In this document: positions 1-14,200 of the stretch, piece by piece
Layout: the number at the start of each line of letters is the position of its first letter
How positions within the stretch are numbered: the stretch's first letter is position 1
Assembly: GCF_003945595.2 (NCBI RefSeq)
Contig: NW_024104754.1
Location: 6,619,704-6,683,703 of the forward strand
Reading direction: 5' to 3'
DNA length: 64,000 nt
DNA from: Pipra filicauda
Taxonomy: Eukaryota; Chordata; Aves; Passeriformes; Pipridae
The notes under the pieces: generated by a model
Database searches by the model: none
What the model saw: the letters and a program-made list of their open reading frames with translations, nothing else
Told to the model about the DNA's origin: nothing
Position numbers and translations under genes: made by a program

Positions 1-1189
1 TATTGCCAAGTCATTATGCCTGCAGACATGCCCTGACAGCAGAAGCAACTTTGGCTACTGATGGTATGTTTGACTAATAAAAACATGGTACAAAAGGCTT
101 GAGTTTTAGGAGCACACAGGCAAAGGCTTCAGTGCTAAAGATCAAACCTTTCCACTTTCAGCAAGGCTTTTGCTGGGTGACTGGAAAATATGTTATTCAA
201 GATGAATCACAGACCAAGACATAATTTTGTTAGTCAGTCATACTAACCAGAAAACAGGTTGGGGTGATGAGTACAGCATCAGCTTTTTTAAGGTCCAGTA
301 AAGATGGGGAAATGCTGAAAACAGCAATAGGCAGTAATTTGTAGCCCAAGTCAGTGTCTTTAAGTGGCTATGAGAGGGAAACTAGCTGCTTATCTTGATG
401 CAAATGGATTGTTCTTCACAATTAGGTGCTTTTGTTAGAGCATCACATTACAGTACGTTACTATTCCAGCCTCAAGGGCATGCAGATAGTCTGATGTGGC
501 CAATTTGGCTGACAAAGTATTAGGAGGCTGCCAATTTCATATAAACCCATTTGCAAAGAAACAGAAAGTTGAATGGTCTCAAATTCATGGTGTTTGTTTG
601 TTTGTTTGTTTGCCTTTTTTTTTTCCTCACTGGATCTCCACGATCTAATTTCACCCCCCTCTGCACCACCCTCCCACCCTTGGCCCTTTTTAAAAATAAA
701 AATTAAATGCAACTTTATTTTCAGGTCCCATAAACTTATCAGGAGCTCTTCAGTTTTGGGGAGCTGACCATTCAGCTGACCATTGAAATTACGAGGAATT
801 TTAAAATGTCACAATTTTCCTAGCCATTACTATGTGGCCACATCATTCCTTTTCCTCACTGACTTTTTATTCCTTCAAGGGAACTATTCTGGATTAGGTT
901 GAAATGTTCTCATGGGTTGGAACAACTCTAGTTTTTCAGACAGGAAAGATTACTACCTAAACAGCAAAATCAAAGGCGCAAACAAGCAATTAGTAACAAT
1001 ACAGCTCCGTGGAAATTAACGTAGTGGTTTCAATCTGGGAGGAGGATCAAATGGCCTTTTTACAATATCCTTTTGCTCTAAAATAAAGAAGCTTAAGAAA
1101 TTACATACTGAAATACCTTAGAAGACAAGAGATCAGGTTGCAAAATTAAGAAATCAAAGGCAGGAAATGCCAGAAGGAAGCTTTCCTAT
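1..1189. other. Intergenic, no gene seen
   Basis: AT-rich single-copy-looking DNA. It contains a GTTT microsatellite (591-612) and a short tandem duplication of AGCTGACCATT (about 762-784). No splice-flanked coding segment or known protein was recognised. Short open frames on both strands here have no family resemblance. Confidence 0.6.
591..612 (+). repeat. (GTTT)n microsatellite
   Basis: Five or so uninterrupted TGTT/GTTT units, followed by a T-rich run. Confidence 0.9.
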
Positions 1190-1540
1190 CCAGCCTCCCT
1201 TCTGCCCCCTTGTGTGACCAGAGTGGCTCTTTAATTACAGCTGCATTTTCCCCTTCAATCCGAGCACACGCTGAGCGGGCCCGGCCCCGCTCTCCCGCCG
1301 CTCAGGAAGGCTCCGGGCACGGCCGGAGCAGGCGCTCAGCCGGCCACGCTGCAGCTACAGATTGCGAGTGACAGCTCGAGCCCCCCGTGTGGAGAGCTGC
1401 GGCAGGACACGACCAGCAATCAGGCTGGCTTAGATAACAGCTAAATTAATGCCCGATAGCCTTGTCAGTGCCCCATTAAATTAGATCACTCTGTCGTGAG
1501 TCAGAACGAACTAATTTTCCTGCTATGCTCGCTGCCTGTG
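1190..1540. promoter_or_regulatory. Candidate conserved noncoding element or small CpG-rich patch
   Basis: A core rich in G+C and CpG (about 1255-1400) is flanked by AT-rich sequence with clustered transcription-factor-like words: TTAATTACAGCTG near 1230, GTGACAGCTC near 1368, GATAACAGCTAAATTAAT near 1433, CATTAAATTAGATCA near 1474 and a perfect AP-1 site TGAGTCA at 1497-1503. The neighbourhood is AT-rich and lacks CpG, so the patch stands out. It has no convincing open frame. This composition is typical of developmental enhancers or orphan CpG islands. That reading is inference, as conservation cannot be seen from one genome. Confidence 0.4.
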
Positions 1541-4500
1541 ACAGCCCTTGGGCTACTTTAATCTTCAAACACCAGTGGTCAAGAGCTGATTTATTTTTTT
1601 CTCATGAAAACGATGAAGTAGGTTCCTCACATTTCTTCCTGAGCTTCTCAAGCTTCCCTAGACAAATCAAAACTGGCTGCAGAAAGGAAATTGTTTCTGT
1701 CTTTTCATAGCTCATTAGGTCCTAATATTCAGGGACAGAGGCTGAAATCCAGAGTGGAATGTCACCTTTGGGAGCATTATCCCTTGTACCTCTTTCTCTC
1801 AGAAGAATGTTGAAGTAATGACAATGTTTTTCTTAACAACAACAAAAAAATGTAAGACTATGAAGATACAGAATTGGACAGCAGGGGAATAAACTCTCTC
1901 CCTGCTGCAGACACACACTGTTGACACTTCTTTCAAGTTCAGCTCTGTGATGGAGCAATCCACAAGTAAGGACGAGAGAAGCAAAAGGGGTTAAATGAGA
2001 AACCACTCTGAAACCACTTCAGTGAAGCTCTGGAACAGTCCCTCAGGGAATGGAAATGGAGAAACCAGCTGCAGGATTCACTACACAACCCAGACTTCTG
2101 CCTCTCCCTAGCCCACTATCAGAAACAACTATTAAAAACATCCTAGCCCTTCTTGCCTCAAGAAGTACTTTTTACTGCTTAGGCTGCTCTGCATCATTGA
2201 GAAATAAACTGCATTGATGGTGAAAGTCAGGTTAGGTCCTGTGTGTGGACTTGGGTGCACTGTCAACTCCCTTGGGATAAAGCACAAATTACATTCAAAG
2301 GGCAGTGGACAAGCAAACTGGCTGGAAAGGAAGGATGGCTGAATGGCTGACTGCAGAAAAAGTGGAGTTAAGCAACTCCAGAGTTTTTTTCCAGCAGCTA
2401 GAGATGCATTGGTTTGAACTGCAGCTCTGATGAATTTCCTTCAATAAAAGTAGCTTTTGGAAGGATGAAGGTTCTGTGGTTATTTCATGAGATTTAAGCA
2501 CAAATAACCATACATATACAAAAAAGATTTAAAAATACCCTTATTTCTTCCTTTTCTCCTTTCTGTACTATAGGATTAGTTACAAATTGTACAGTAAAAA
2601 GGTTTTTAAAAGGTTTTTAAAATCAGCATTCCTTTGTTGTTACTCTTTTTTTTTTAATTTTCAATTTTTATATTTTGTATTAATGTTATAGTTTTGAAAT
2701 CTGTTTCAAACTGCCGAGGGAGAGAGGCAAAATGAGGACTGGGGTATAGGCAAAGAACATATGTACTGCAGCTCAGTACTGCATGGCAGTACCCACGCAC
2801 TGTGAAAGACAGTAGGTACAAAGGGAAGTTCAAAGAGTCCACAGGTTACATGAGCAACCTGGTGAAAAAATGTCAGTTAGAAACGAGCAGCAGAAACCAG
2901 CTCTGTTTTCCTACTGCTGTGGCTTTGCTCGGCGATGATGACATACAAAGATTAAGCCTAACTGCACGAACTCCAGTTGTTTATCTCCTTTTTTATCATC
3001 GCCAGTAAGTGAAGGAGACATGTGGGTGTCACCTGCAAAAAAAAAAAAAAAAAGAAGCTGCATTTCTTCGAGAAAAACATCTGCAGATCAGAAAAGGCAA
3101 ATGGTCTTGTTTAATTCATGCATATCCAGTTTCCTTCCTGTCACTAATCTGCAGCACTGAATTTAGTCTCCTGGATTTCCTCAGCTTTATTATGCTGGGA
3201 GAGAATGCAAGAGAGAGGGAGACAGAGAGACTTGAGCAATATTAAGTGCCCAGAATGACTGCAATCACCGAGGTCATTTGTAAATCACTAAGATAGCCTG
3301 GCTCCCAGGCAAGGAGTTTGATTTCCCTCCCCCTTCCTCCCATCTGCTGAACTATGGAGATTTGCAACATGAAAAGCTATCTGCTGTGCAATCAATTTAC
3401 AGAAGAACAGTTTGTTTGGGCTGCTATTGAGGGAAGCTGACAGAAACTGGAAGTCCTGGGTCGCCAACCAACTCACAAGTGTTAGTGTCTATGTGGATGT
3501 AGAAAATGTGGTTCTTCTGTCCTTGCACATTTGTGTCTGTGACAGAATGAATCTCTGCACACAGTTAAACATTGCTTGCTGCATACATTGCATAGAAATC
3601 ACTATTTAAAAAAGAGATTTAAAGCAAAGGCATCTCATACATTGGAACTACTGAGGGATACTGTATGTATGGACATGCAAACAACCGTACAAACACGGAT
3701 GCCACCTTTGGTCTTTTCTCCCCATCATTATGTAAATATATAAAAATAAAATAAAATAAAAACCCAGTGAACATATGTCTCAGAGTGCACATCAAGCACA
3801 GTACGCTCATTGCGTCTGAGGTATCTTTAGACTAATGATGTTTGATGTGGCTGTGTGCTGACTTGTCTGGGTCAGCCTACCAGCCCCTGAAATATAAGAA
3901 GTATCAGAAAAATTTTAAATTCAGACTGTCTGTATTTAAAAGTAAGACTTTCCTACATCTCCAAATTTGCTGTAATTTGCTGTAGCCCTGGACTCGAGAT
4001 ATATTCATAAGACTTTTATCCTTAAGCCCAGTGAGAACACTGATGACCATTCCTTTTTGACTGCAGATCAGAGAGTGGATTCCCTATGGCTCTGCTTTAG
4101 CTGTTCTAATCATCAAGAGTGCTTGTTGCACTCTTCCAATGCCCCAGCTACAGTCCAGGAAAACCAAGGACCTGACTAACCCTTCTTGCCCAGGTGCAGA
4201 ATATGACATTCACCTTACCCACTAAACAGACCTCTTCACAAAAATTAAACTCACTTTTTCTTGATAGCTGCCATAATGAATGTTTGGTGAATAAAGATTA
4301 ATTCCTTGTTCTTGCAAACAACAAGTTCTTGTGTCCATTTACTGAGGGGAAGAATCCATTTGATGTATCATTAGCTGTGTGAGGAAGTTGCATATCTGTG
4401 CAACTCACTGTGGGAGTGTCTTCTTCCCTCATGTAAATGCTGGGCTGCAATCTGGGTCAGCAAACTAATGTTTCACAGTTTTGACTATCGAAGAGAACAA

Positions 4501-7500
4501 GAAAAATATCAGAAGTAAAAATGTGAAATCTAAGGGACTGATCAATGCAGTGCTGCCTCTTGTTGAATGGCATGAGCACTAGCAGCTGAGTAGCACTCTC
4601 GGATCGGTTAGGACTGAGTTCACACTGTAATCTCTCCAATTTTAGCATCTCATATACACATATAGGTTGCAAAGAGACAGCAAAAACCTAAAGGATCCCA
4701 GATAGGGGAAAATACAGAGAAACAAAAGATTTTACTTGCTAAAGGCAAAATGTTTTTGTGCTGGGAACAGGAAACCAAGAGACAGTGCGAAGGATGTTGC
4801 GGGTGTTGGAAGAGCCACCACTGTAGTACTGTGCATACCTGGGTGACTCATCATCATTGTGATGCTGCCTTGAACTCAAATGTCCCTCCTCCCCCAGCTG
4901 AAGCCAGCTGGCTCATTCTGCCTGGCTGCTCTGTGTTTCTTCTCTGCTAGGGTATCATCTGGAAAGTACTTGGGCTGGCACAATGATGGGCTAGACATGG
5001 TACTTGTGAGATATACAGAATATACATGTGACACACACGGAAGTGATGTGCCAGTCCCTGCTTGAGGAGATGAAAAATGAAAAAAGGAAGTGAAGGGAGA
5101 AGCAGAGGTAGGGTGCTCATGCACAAGTACAAAGCTCAGCAGTTATGAGGGCAGAAAGCACAACCAGGACATTCTTCACACCACTTGTAAACTCTACCCA
5201 CTGCACACACCAAGTGTGCATGTGTATCTTGTGGGAGACTCTGCTCCACAGGAACTAGAGGAGCTAGTGGCTGATCATTTGTAAGCTGTGGGATCACCTA
5301 TTTTCCTGTAGTCACAGAGTTGCCCACCTCTCACAGGCTTTCCATAACCCAACCTGTCCCCTATTACTTACGGACAGAGGATGACAACCCTTGGTTACCA
5401 GAAGACAGGGTTGGGGAACATTTAGGTCCATTTAGAAAGGAGGCAGCCTATCGGCTGCTGTGGGAGTAAAGGGGTAAAGTGGCATGGCAGTACACTGCAG
5501 TAATGGAGTACAGCAAATTGAAGACAGCAGAAAGTCAAAGCTCTGTGTCAGAATTTGTCTGTGCCACCAGGCTGGAGCCTTGGGAAGGTCATCTGATCCA
5601 CTGCTCTTCAGGAAAGATCAGGAATATACCTCATTACACAGCAAGACGGCAAGTGAAGGCGAGGAGTCTGATGGGAGCAGGAGGTTCAGACTAACTCACA
5701 TTTTCTATTCCTCAAGAAGATTGCCAGGGTATTGACAAGGCATCCACAGCATACATTCTCTCTGCAAACTGTGGAACTTGCTTTGCACACCAAGGATAAG
5801 TTAGTCTGCAATTTATTCTTGAGCAGATTGCGAGCATATTCATGTACAAGAATAAAGACTGAAACCTATTCCTGCATCTATTCCTACAGATGCCCTCAAG
5901 CTCCGGGTAGCTGCTGTCCCTACAGCTCAACAATTTGGTGGCCAAGATCAACTGGGCTGAAAGCTCATCAGAAAGACTTGGCAGAAGCAGAATACTGTAG
6001 AGATTACATTAGACTGACCCAGAGAAGCACACAGATAAGCTTCACTGTCAGCACTGCCTCTGAGCTTTCACTGGCACTTCCTATGCGTATTCCTTACTGA
6101 GACTGCAAGCTCTTTGGGCTATTTTTACTAGTGACTACATTTTTGTACAGTACCTGGGACTCCAAGCCTTGGTCAAGGTCTTCATATTGTTGTACAAATG
6201 ACAGTGATAACTTTACAAGGTGTTATATCAGATCCTCATCCCTTCTACAGCAAATGTCATCACTAAAAACCATGGAGGAGAAAGTACTATAAAAACAAAC
6301 CTGCAAAGTCCCAGGGGCTGGGACAGAAACACAAAAATGTTCTTTCTTTTTCTTCCTCCCACACATTTCACTTCCTTTCTGGCACCTCTCTTATATAGTT
6401 GGAACACATCTGGCCATCAGAGCTGTGGTCTTTCCAGAGCTTATTTTTCACTTTATCACTTATTTATGTGGCTACACATCAACATCAAAGGGAAGCCAAG
6501 AAAACAATATCAACAGAGAGTTCTTTAAGTGTTATCTCTCATTTCACAACCCAGAAACCACAGGTGATCCCCTCACACTGAATTCAAGCATAGCACTGCT
6601 CTGAAGCAGTTCCACGGAGGGAGAGAATTGCTGATGCTTGACTTGCAACAAATTTGCAACATCACAGTACTAGGGGCACACAAGGAGGAAGAAGAGAGTG
6701 CATTTCAAGCGCACGTACACGAGCCAGAAGACAAATGAATGTTTTTCAAAGGGTAGAAGGAAGCTCTATACCCACCTCACATCCCCTTTGCCCCCTCTCT
6801 CCTACCCCCTCTTCCCCATTAGAACATGTTGAAAATGCTTTATTCCACATGGAACATGTGTATGTGGTTGAGAGGGGGTAAACGTTTACACATATATTCA
6901 GTTCTATGAGAATATAACATTTCTTTTACAGTTATGCCAGCATAGGTTACTATTTCCCCAGCTCTGGTCAATGTAAGGTCTCCTTGCACCAACAGTCCAC
7001 GCTGTTCGGTGACTGCTGCTTGCCCTGTTCTCTGGTTGGCGAAGTGTGGCCCTTTCTAATGAAAAAAAATTCCTGAAGAAACTTGCTATTTGAATGCATC
7101 AGTTGGTCCTTTTGCAAACTATATTATACTAACCCTCTTCCCTCATCCTGGGGGACCCAGAAGTCATGAGGCTTCTTGCATCAGAACATAAACACAGACC
7201 TATGTTCCATCTGGCAATGGTGTCCTGTTTCCAGCAAAATAGCTGCACCAGTGGAAGATATTAAGCCTTTGTGATAGCCTAGCTTGCCCTAAAAGAAATG
7301 TGTTTCTATCATTAGCTAGCAATCATCTCATGGCCTTTAACAGGAGCTTTGAGAAACAATCTTTATGATTCCCATTTTATGCAATTGCAATAATTGTGAT
7401 CACAGATATGCAGTTATATTACAGTAATAATCAAAGACTTATTTTTTTCATACTGTACAAGCTGAAAAGTGATATTCTGTGCCCTGAAGAGTTTAGAGGG

Positions 7501-10204
7501 TAAAGGCAAAATAGGTGAGAGCTCATTGCCTGGGAAATAGAATACAAGAAAATGTAAGGAATTATAGTGTGATTGGCATGTGTGGCTGTTTGCTTTTAAA
7601 CTGGGTGTATAAGGAATGAAAAGAGAGGAATATATATTGTTACTGCCTTTCAGGCTTAGCTGGCTTTGTTTTTACTCAAGCACCAGTTCTCATGCTTGAG
7701 AAGAGGAACGCAATCTACATCTCTGTGCTACACAACACTGAACTGTCAGGGGTGACTGTTTGGGATTTACACTGGTGTAAGAGTGTGAATTTGGAACTGG
7801 AGCCACTTTTTTCTTCATAACCACCCACATAACCTGCCTGCCACAGCCAGCTATCTGCAGGGTAGTGTCTCCAGTTTCTGGCTAACTGGTTGAATCATCT
7901 CTTTTTGTGCTCTGAGACCTTCATTAACTTCCTCTCTGCTCTCATGGAGAGTTTTCGTAGGATGCTGTCAAATATACGTGAGGGAGAGATTTCTTTGCAC
8001 TGAAAGGGCGAGCTGATCCCTTTATCCTGACAAACTACGGTGCTTACTCCTGCCATCATGTGACTTTGGCAGAACTGGGCTCTGTATTTTATGCCTCACC
8101 CTGACCTTGGCTGCAGCATTATATCCACTTCATTCATTAATTGCTACAGTCCTCTTTACTGCAAGCTGTAAAAGTGGAGTAATAAACCTAATGGTATTAT
8201 GTAGTGTAGACTCCAGCTCATGTTGTTATTCATTCTCTCAAAGCAGACACTGCTCAGGAGAAGAGATTGCTGCTTAATTAACCTCCTTCTGCATCAAGGA
8301 AGCTTTGGCAATTGGGTCATGTTAATTTAAATTTCAACACCAATGACTTTGATTTCAAAAGAACTGTTCCTTCCTTGCATCAAAACCAATTTGTCATATA
8401 CAGCCCATTGGCCTCCAGGTTCCAGCTGCACTTGCAAATATTAACCGACAGGATAGGAAAATTGGTTACAATGATGCCGAATGAAAGCAAAAGCACTGTT
8501 GCCCTCTTTGCAGTGTCAGCACGTGCTGGTATTTCTTTAGCAAATACTGAATCTCACTGATGACATCAACTGTAGGAACAGGCAAGTCTACAGTAGAGCA
8601 GAAATCTTGTACCCTAGGGAAATAGTATGGTAGCACATAAGCTGGTTTGAAGAACTAATACAAGAACACACAGAGGCTATCTAATGGTTCTTTTGCCCTC
8701 TACTGAAGCAGAGCCCTCTTGATGTGACTTGGAGAGTCCTGTGCACAGAGAGCACAGCAATGTGAAGAAGCATTCCTTCAAAACCTCAGAAGAAATTCAG
8801 CCATCCACTCACTGGGCAACAGCCTGGATCGTGAGAAGGTGAAGTCTCGCTGTGAAGAGTGAGACAAAGAACAGCTGCACATTCAGAACAACCTTCTGTT
8901 GTTACTAGGAAAAGAAGGACAAAGAGAAGCTCTTCTTCAAGGAATCAGATACTCTGAAGGAACAAAATCACAAATCCATATGAGATCTCTATTCCCCAAG
9001 GACAAGTACCTGAAAGTAGTTTAAATAAATCAGGAACTACTGAGCCACCAGATGTACAGAAACCATTTCAGGCACTACAAGGCTGAACTATGTATGCCAC
9101 CTAAGTAATCCATTAAGTTTTTAGGACATGGATTTTTTAAAAAGCCTTAGAGTTCTTTTTATGCTAGGAATGAGTCAAAATGTCAGATTATTTTATCTTT
9201 TCCTTGGTGAATAAAGCAAACAATTTTTCAAAAACTTTGTGGATGCTCCTACTGAAAAAGTATTTCAAGAGACAGCTTGAAGCTTGAATCTAAATGGAGG
9301 GCCTGACTGTCAACCTTTTATTTATTTTGCATGGCAAGAAGGATGGAGAGAAAGTAGAAATTGCTCCATTATCTCAAAACTAAAATGGCAATCCTTACCT
9401 GTGTAAATTCTATTTCCTTTTCTATCGAGATTTTTCAGGTTCTGAAGGGTTAAATCACTGGTATGGAGCAACTCCAGTGCTGTAGAAAAAAACCCATGTG
9501 TAATGTGTCTGCAAAACCATATTGAATTATCTGATTAGAAAGTGAGAAAAAACAAAGGCAGCATGCAGTGAGAAAATGAGATCCTCTGCAGGATCCATCT
9601 GCCAGCAAAGCAATTAGAAAGATGGACTTCTTAGAACAACAGTGATTGTCATTTGTGTGTGACACTCAGTGGGCTACGATTCCCTCAGATAATACTCATG
9701 CATTCCAGCACCTGAAGACCATGTGATGATCACTGTGTAGCCCACTGCATTTTCAGTACTTAGCTCTAATTTAATCCTGAACTAAGCTATTTAGCAGGTG
9801 TGAGAGTGAACTGTCTCTTCACATAGAGAATGGGGCAGAAAGACTTGCTTGGTTGGTTTTTATTTCCTGTAAATGTGTTTCTCAGAAGGTTTGTGGATAT
9901 GTATCTCCCTCCTCTGGTGCAGAATAAAGTAACACCCTAGTGGAAGATTTGAGAGATTTGATGTGGAAAAAAAAAAGAAAATGGGGAAAGAGTCCTCAGT
10001 AAAGGAGCTCAAACACTTAATAAAACTCATGGGAGATAATGTATTTACTTTTTTTCTCAATTTCATTATACTATTGTCATATAGTATAATAGCATGGGAA
10101 CTTTGCATTCACGAATAGTTTGCCCTAAAAATAGTTCTGCCCTGATTTGTTGCCAAATCTCCATGAAGGTCAAAAAAATGCACACTGTCCCCCGGCCCAC
10201 CTGC
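1541..10204. other. Intergenic, no gene seen
   Basis: Ordinary AT-rich intergenic sequence. It includes a 17-base A run (3037-3053) and an AAATA/AAAAT-type repeat near 3737-3760. Open frames reach at most about 120 codons (for example 5732-6100 +) without recognisable domains, splice context or signal peptide. No RNA gene was recognised. Confidence 0.6.
3037..3053 (+). repeat. Poly-A run
   Basis: Seventeen consecutive A residues. It could be the tail of an old retroposed copy, but the sequence before it matches no family I recognise. Confidence 0.85.
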
Positions 10205-11285
10205 TTCCAATAATCAGGGCTGTCAAACTAGTAACAATGGATGAGGAGAAGGCTGAGGTACTCAGCAACTTTTATTGCCTCAGTCTTCAGTGTAAACTAC
10301 TTTTCCTACACCTCTCAAGCGGGTGGACTGCAGTGAGAAATGGTGTCCCTCAGAGGTCTGTGCTGGGACCTGTACATATCTTCACTGGTTACACAGACAG
10401 TGGAATTGAGTGCACCCTCAGCAAGTTTGCAGAAGCCAACAAGCTGAGCGATGCAGTTGGCACACTGAGGGATGGGATGCCATCCAGAGGGACCTGGACA
10501 AGCTTGGGAAGTGGGTCCATGGGAATCTCATGTGGTTTAAGACCAAGCACAAGGTGCTGCACCTGGGTCAGGGCAACCCTTGTTACCAACATAGACTGGG
10601 GGATGAAGAGACAGCAAGCAGCCTGGGGAGAGGGACTTGGGTATGCTGGTGGATGAGAGCCTGGACATGAGCTGGCAAAGTGCACTCACAGCTCAGAAAG
10701 CCAAACATGTCCTGGGCTACATCCAAAGCAGCCTGGGCAGTGGGTCAAGGGAGGGGATTCCGCCCCTCTACTTTGTTCACATGGGACTCCACCTGGAGTA
10801 CTGCATCCTCAGCACAGGAAAGACATGCACCTGTTGGAGAGGGTCCAGAGGAGGGCCACAAAAATGATCAGAAGGATAAACATTTCTCCTTATGAGGAAA
10901 GGCTGAGAAAGTTGAGGTTGTTCAGCCTGGAGAAGAGGAGGCTCCAGGGAAACCGTATTGCACCCTCTCAGTACTTAAAGGGGGCCTATAAGAAAGCTGG
11001 GGACAGACTTTTTAGCAGGGCCTGATGCAATAGGACAAGGGGCAATGGTTTTAAACTAAATAGATTTAGACTAGATATAACGAAGAAATTATTTACAATA
11101 AGAGTGGTGAAACACTGGAACGAGCTGTCCAGAGAGGATGCCTCATCCCTGGAAACATCCAAGGTCAGGTTGGAGAGGGTCTGGGCAACCTGTTGTTGTT
11201 GAAGATGTCCCTTCTCATTGCAGGGACTTTTAGAGAGACCTTTAGAGTACCTTCCAACCCAAACTACTTTATGATTCTGTAATCT
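10205..11285 (+). mobile_element. CR1 LINE fragment, sense orientation, degenerate
   Basis: This is a 5'-truncated, internally deleted CR1 retrotransposon. The opening part (about 10235-10295, reading like GATGAGGAGAAGGCTGAGG) is typical of the CR1 ORF2 interior. It jumps to the reverse transcriptase 3' part, whose translation contains GVPQRSVLGP and later ECTLSKFAE. The remaining ORF2 tail and 3' UTR follow, ending in a TATGATTCTGT-type terminus. The frame is broken by several indels and stops, so open frames at 10147-10656 and nearby are remnants. It lies about 16.6 kb upstream of CTLA4. Confidence 0.9.
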
Positions 11286-14200
11286 TCTCTGAACTCAGTT
11301 CTTTTATTCCTATCAGGTTGATTTTGTTTCTTATCAGGACTATGCAGAGACCCATTTCCCCATTTTCCTAGCTGTTTATTCACAAAAATGGCATGGCTAC
11401 AAGTTGGCAGACCACATGGTTAAAATAACCTGTATTGCAGTCATTTTGATCATTTTATGTAGGTCCATACTTGACACTACAGTGAGTCCATTCATGGCCA
11501 ATGACAGAGCCTAAAGAAACAGAGTTCATCTCATCTGACATCAGTAAAAAGATGACTGAAGGGGCTCTGGAGAACTACCTTAGGTGCAGACACCTGCATT
11601 GGCTAGCAGCCTGCCTTAGGTAGTTCCCAGGAAAAAAAATTTCCCACCTCTTGCACTTCACTCTACCTTCTGTTTGGTTCATCTTCTGTTTGAGCTGGGT
11701 ACTCTGCCAGAAATCCTAAGAGAATAATATCATTGGCCTAGTCCACAAACATCAGTTGGAAAGAAAAAGTGATCTGGGCAGGGAGTAGAAAGATATCACC
11801 GCTGGAATTCCCCTGCAGAAGCTCAGGTGTTCCCTCACAGGTGGGTAGAAAACTGCTTGCTAGTCCTCCAAACAAGACTGCTCAAGCTGGTGCAGAAAAT
11901 TCAGATTAGAAGAAAAATCCTTCATGTACAGATTTTTTTATTCTTTGACACAGTTAAGGGAATTTAAGAAGAAAAACCCTGTAGGCTTGTGTGCTTGCTA
12001 GGAGGAAAAGAATTAAAAGGCTCTGTAATGTCCAGAGCTTCACAGAAGCAGACAGCTGCCAAAGAGCTACTTAGCTCAAGTGACCTCACAAAACTCTGTA
12101 CCATGACTGCTCAGCAAACCATGTTAGTGGTACAGTAACTCTTACATGGTGATTTGGGGGATGGGAGTACACTGCTCATCTAAGCCCAGCCACCTTCTAA
12201 GAGCTACAATACTCAAATGGGCCTGAGGTGCTGCCTGAAGTAATCATGTCTCACAGCGGGAAAGGCACGAGCAACAGCTCTATTTGCTCTTTCAATTTTT
12301 ACTTGGTTGCAAAGAAATTCAGCTTTTCCCCTTGAACACATGGGCAGCCTTTGAGCTAGAAGGAGATAAATAAATAAAAGAGAAGGAAATAAATGAATCA
12401 AGAATTAAAAAGGGCATCTAACATTAAAAGAGGAAATGAGGAAATACAGAATATGATCCTGACATTTAACGCTCACCTATGCTTTATTACTTTCGGAATA
12501 AAATTGCAACAATCATAATATTAAATAGATCATTGTGTGTGCCCAACACTTGGAAAGTCAGCTGCTTTACTAACTGTAAGTGATACAAGTGTGCAAGGCA
12601 GAATGATTTTAAACTACTTAAATGATATTAAAAAATTCTGCAAACTATTTCCCTGCCTTTAAACCTGTAGTATTTGTACAGCACATCAATGCTGTCCCTG
12701 GACTGAAAAAAAAGAAAAAAGGCTTCATTCTTGCACAGGAGCCTCTGAGTCATGGATATTAAATAAGAAAAGCTCATATGTGGTTGAGATCATATTTTAC
12801 TTCTCTGAGATCTCCAGCAAGTGGGTTCAGCATTGCTCCTGTTTGCTGTAGGTCTACTTGTGGGTGTGCTGATGGAAAAGCACTGGGCTTCAGCAGCATC
12901 CACAATTTCCAGAAAGCTGCATTCACGCTGTCATCTCCTGTTCCCGTGCTGTGGTCTCACTCAGTGACAGCAGGCTGAGACACGCGCTACCCTGAAGCTC
13001 ATACTCGCCAAGCCCCGCGCATTCCTCCTCTCCCGCACACAGGCGCACCCTCCTCCCCGCCGGTCATTCCCCGTGCTGACCCACAGCCCTTCTGCCACAC
13101 GCACTTGGGAACGGGAGGGCAGAGAGGAAAGGGGGCAGTTCCTGGTATCTCAAGAAGCAGTGTTTCTCTACCTGCTGATCCATCCAGACCAAAATTCTCC
13201 TTCTGCCTTTAAAGGCCTACAGGGAGCTAACTATCAGCATCCCACAGATTTTGGGATGTGCTTCACCTCAGCTTTGCATGCATCTGACTGCACTGCTGCA
13301 AGCAGAAGAGGCTAAGTTAGGTAACTGGTGGGAAAGCTGCGTGTTTCTTCTAGGAAACTACCTACTGCAATGGGCTGCTGCACGCAAGGGGCCACAGTCC
13401 TCTGTTCAACACGGGCTGTTTGTGAGCTGGGCCAAGGAAAACTGCATGTGGGAAAAGGAGCTTGGAGGTGCCTCTTCTGCTGAGATTCCATTCAGCCTCT
13501 CCCCAGGGTCCAGAGGAATTTGACGCATTTCCGAAAGTAATGAATGTTCTTGAAAGTGGTGACATTCAGTGCTGAGTACTAGAGGTCTCCCAGGACAGGC
13601 TTGGACAATTCCCACATGAGAGGATGTGGGGAGGGAAGAAAGAGGTCAGGGGTCTGCTTGCTGATTATTTCAGCAAATGAAAAGCAAAATGAGGGAACTG
13701 GAGGCTCCAGAAGGCTCACCACAGCTCTCACTACTCTGTTCACTTCATAGTGCTCACTTGTCTCACTTGGTAAACAAAGCCTCATAATACAAACCCCAGG
13801 AATAAGCTTTACTTGATCTAGTCAACTATTCCAGGTTTAAGCTTGTGCTTCCTAGTTTAAACATGTGCAAGACAAAGCATGACTCCATCCCAGAGCAGCA
13901 GGAAATATTCCCTACATTTCTCATGAGCTCCCAAACTACTGATAAACTTTGGGCTTCTTGCCTGATATTCTCATGCAGTAATATTCCTATAGCCTTGTAA
14001 ATTAAGAAGACAGCAGCACTGAGCAATGTGTGGTGATGATGAAACATTTCCCGGTAGGAGATTTGGGCTCTGTACAAACTTGGCTAAAGGACTTTCACTG
14101 TTTTTTTCCTGTGTGGTGGTTCCCACCAGAACAACTGCCAGGATGCTATACCTGCAATGCTTCACCTGCTGACTGGGGAATGGCATAGTGACTGTGCAGT

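Noticed and set aside
10147..11025. Open frames of up to 169 codons
   Set aside because: Remnants of a degenerate CR1 reverse transcriptase region, not host genes.
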